Shown here in pieces: positions 62,713-64,000 of a stretch of DNA of 64,000 nt. The stretch's first letter is position 1; each line of letters opens with the position of its first letter. Below the pieces are notes generated by a model. That model was not told the origin of the DNA, did not search any database, and worked only from the letters and a program-made list of their open reading frames with translations. The translations under genes were made by a program, and so were the position numbers. Origin of the DNA: Rhizobium herbae (GTDB lineage: Bacteria; Pseudomonadota; Alphaproteobacteria; Rhizobiales; Rhizobiaceae); contig NZ_JAEUAO010000001.1 in assembly GCF_019511375.1 (NCBI RefSeq), forward strand, positions 744,001-808,000, read 5' to 3'.

Positions 62713-64000
62713 ATGACACGCGCACAGCAAGTTGGCGTCATTGTCGGTCTGGTGATCGTAGCGATCCTGACGATCCTGCGGGCGAGTGATCCGCAGCTGA
62801 TGCGGCAGGCCCGCGAAGTGGCATTCGACGAGTATCAGCGCGTTGCGCCGCGGGCATTCCAGGACCTGCCGGTGCGGGTGATCGACATAGACGAAGCGTC
62901 GCTGAAGGAATTCGGCCAGTGGCCATGGCCGAGGGATCGCATGGCCAGGCTGGTGGACCGGCTCTCGGAAATGGGTGCAGCGGCGATCGCCTTCGACATC
63001 CTCTTCTCCGAGCCCGATCGCCTGTCGCCACGTGCGGTCATGCGCGATGTCGTCGGCGTGGATCCCGCAATCGTTGCGCGGCTGCCGGACAATGACGAGA
63101 TCTTCGCCCGCTCGATTGCCGAAAAGCCGGTCGTGCTCGGCTTTGCGCTCTCCAACGATGGCAGCGCCCGGCCCGAGGTCAAGGCCGGCTTTGCCTTCAC
63201 GGGCGAACCGCCCTTTCATGCGCCGCCCCGCATCACCGGCGCGACGCCGATGCGGCCGCAGCTTGAGGCCAGTGCCGCCGGCATCGGCCATATCAGCCTC
63301 AATCCCGGCGATCCGTCAGCAGTGGTGCGCACCGTGCCGCTGTTGCTGAGCGACGGGCGGCAGCTCTATCCGAACCTTGCCATCGAGGCGCTGCGCGTGG
63401 CGCTCGGCGCCTCGACCTACGTGCTGGCCAATGCCCCGGATATTCCAGACACCATCACCCTGATCAGGATCGGCGATTTCGTCGTGCCGGTGACCGCCGC
63501 AGGCGCGCTCTGGCTCTATCTCACCCCCGACAGGGCCGACAGGTATGTTTCGGCGCGTCAGATACTGGCCGACAAAGGCGTGTCGCCTGAAACACGTGCG
63601 GCAGTGGAAGGCAGCATCGTCTTCGTCGGCACCTCGGCCGCGGGCCTGCAGGACATTCGCACGACCGCGCTCGGGCAGAACGTACCCGGTGTCTCGCTCC
63701 AGGCGCAGATCGTCGAGCAGATCCTCTCCGGGCGCTTTCTCTCGCGGCCGGACTGGGCCGATGGCCTCGAAATCCTGTCGATTGCCGTGGCCGGCATCCT
63801 GCTCGTCCTCCTGACCACCTTCGTCAGCCCGGCAGTCGCGCTGGTCTGCGGCCTGCTGGTCACGGCGCTTGCCCTGGCTGCCTCCTGGCTCGCCTTCCTC
63901 TACGGTGGCCTGCTCCTCGATCCGCTGGCACCGATCGTCAGCGGCTCGATCACCCATTTCGCGGCCACCGCGTTCCGCTTCCTGGTGATCGACCGGGAAC
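62713..64000 (+). CDS. CHASE2-domain membrane sensor, probably adenylate/guanylate cyclase (partial)
   Basis: Open frame of 429 codons running off the window end. An N-terminal helix (VGVIVGLVIVAILTILRASD) is followed by a large extracytoplasmic CHASE2 sensor domain (about 30-345; VRVIDIDEASLKEFGQWPWP, MGAAAIAFDILFSEPDRLSP, GSIVFVGTSAAGLQDIRTTA, GVSLQAQIVEQILSG). Several membrane helices follow (from about residue 355). CHASE2 in this position usually precedes a class III cyclase or a kinase; the output domain is outside the window. ATG 62713 gives a normal start. Confidence 0.85.
   Translation, partial: MTRAQQVGVIVGLVIVAILTILRASDPQLMRQAREVAFDEYQRVAPRAFQDLPVRVIDIDEASLKEFGQWPWPRDRMARLVDRLSEMGAAAIAFDILFSEPDRLSPRAVMRDVVGVDPAIVARLPDNDEIFARSIAEKPVVLGFALSNDGSARPEVKAGFAFTGEPPFHAPPRITGATPMRPQLEASAAGIGHISLNPGDPSAVVRTVPLLLSDGRQLYPNLAIEALRVALGASTYVLANAPDIPDTITLIRIGDFVVPVTAAGALWLYLTPDRADRYVSARQILADKGVSPETRAAVEGSIVFVGTSAAGLQDIRTTALGQNVPGVSLQAQIVEQILSGRFLSRPDWADGLEILSIAVAGILLVLLTTFVSPAVALVCGLLVTALALAASWLAFLYGGLLLDPLAPIVSGSITHFAATAFRFLVIDRE

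Overview
The window is a GC-rich chromosomal segment from an alphaproteobacterium, most likely Rhizobiaceae (Rhizobium, Agrobacterium, Sinorhizobium and relatives). This rests on three things: the block ilvIH / miaA-serB / degP / hflKC / folA / thyA / ssrA-sspB, which I recall as typical of that family; a circularly permuted two-piece tmRNA gene; and short palindromic intergenic repeats of the kind common in rhizobia. No rRNA, tRNA, CRISPR array, insertion sequence or phage gene was seen. The assignment is an inference from gene content, not a database match.

Layout. 1-4.1 kb: a CASTOR/POLLUX-like ion channel, an aldo/keto reductase and a Phd/PIN toxin-antitoxin pair. 4.1-9.9 kb: an amino-acid module (Lrp regulator, RocB-like M20 peptidase, PLP aminotransferase), a 33-residue membrane peptide, ilvC and a TetR regulator with a palindromic operator. 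9.9-18 kb: a frameshifted secreted-protein gene, an NDH-2 dehydrogenase and several regulator/enzyme pairs (LysR/SDR, Lrp/Asp-Glu racemase, MarR-GNAT fusion, HxlR/qorB). 18-25.7 kb: pdxJ, a cyclase-type membrane protein, a MerR protein with a second C-terminal HTH, a RecD-like helicase, an AbrB-family permease, and an overlapping COG4315 protein / ECF sigma / anti-sigma operon. 25.7-31 kb: an EAL-PAS-PAS protein, a cobalt-type nitrile hydratase operon (alpha, beta, accessory protein), a LysE exporter and a second aldo/keto reductase. 31-46.9 kb: the conserved core, with ilvIH behind a leader-peptide attenuator, a HerA-type ATPase, miaA and serB (divergent), degP, hflK-hflC, folA, thyA, permuted ssrA, sspB, a DUF4169 protein and a ribbon-helix-helix protein. 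47-57 kb: a giant AsmA-family protein, a GlcD-type FAD oxidase and an RND pump with its adaptor. 57-64 kb: an AhpD-like protein, a UvrD/PcrA helicase, a class III cyclase-TPR gene that ends at an in-frame TAG, the wreck of an Lrp-type regulator, and a CHASE2 sensor gene cut by the window edge.

How the genes work together. Branched-chain amino-acid synthesis is split between ilvC and ilvIH. The ilvIH leader codes for a short peptide rich in Ile, Val and Leu codons, followed by an intrinsic terminator. Membrane and periplasmic protein quality control (degP, hflKC) sits with folate/thymidylate synthesis (folA, thyA). The trans-translation RNA ssrA lies directly beside sspB, whose product delivers ssrA-tagged proteins to ClpXP. 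The next gene, DUF4169, carries near its N-terminus a motif resembling the ClpX-binding tail of SspB. Decay is concentrated at the ends of accessory blocks: one frameshift near 10.2 kb, one stop codon at 62.2 kb and one regulator remnant at 62.5 kb.
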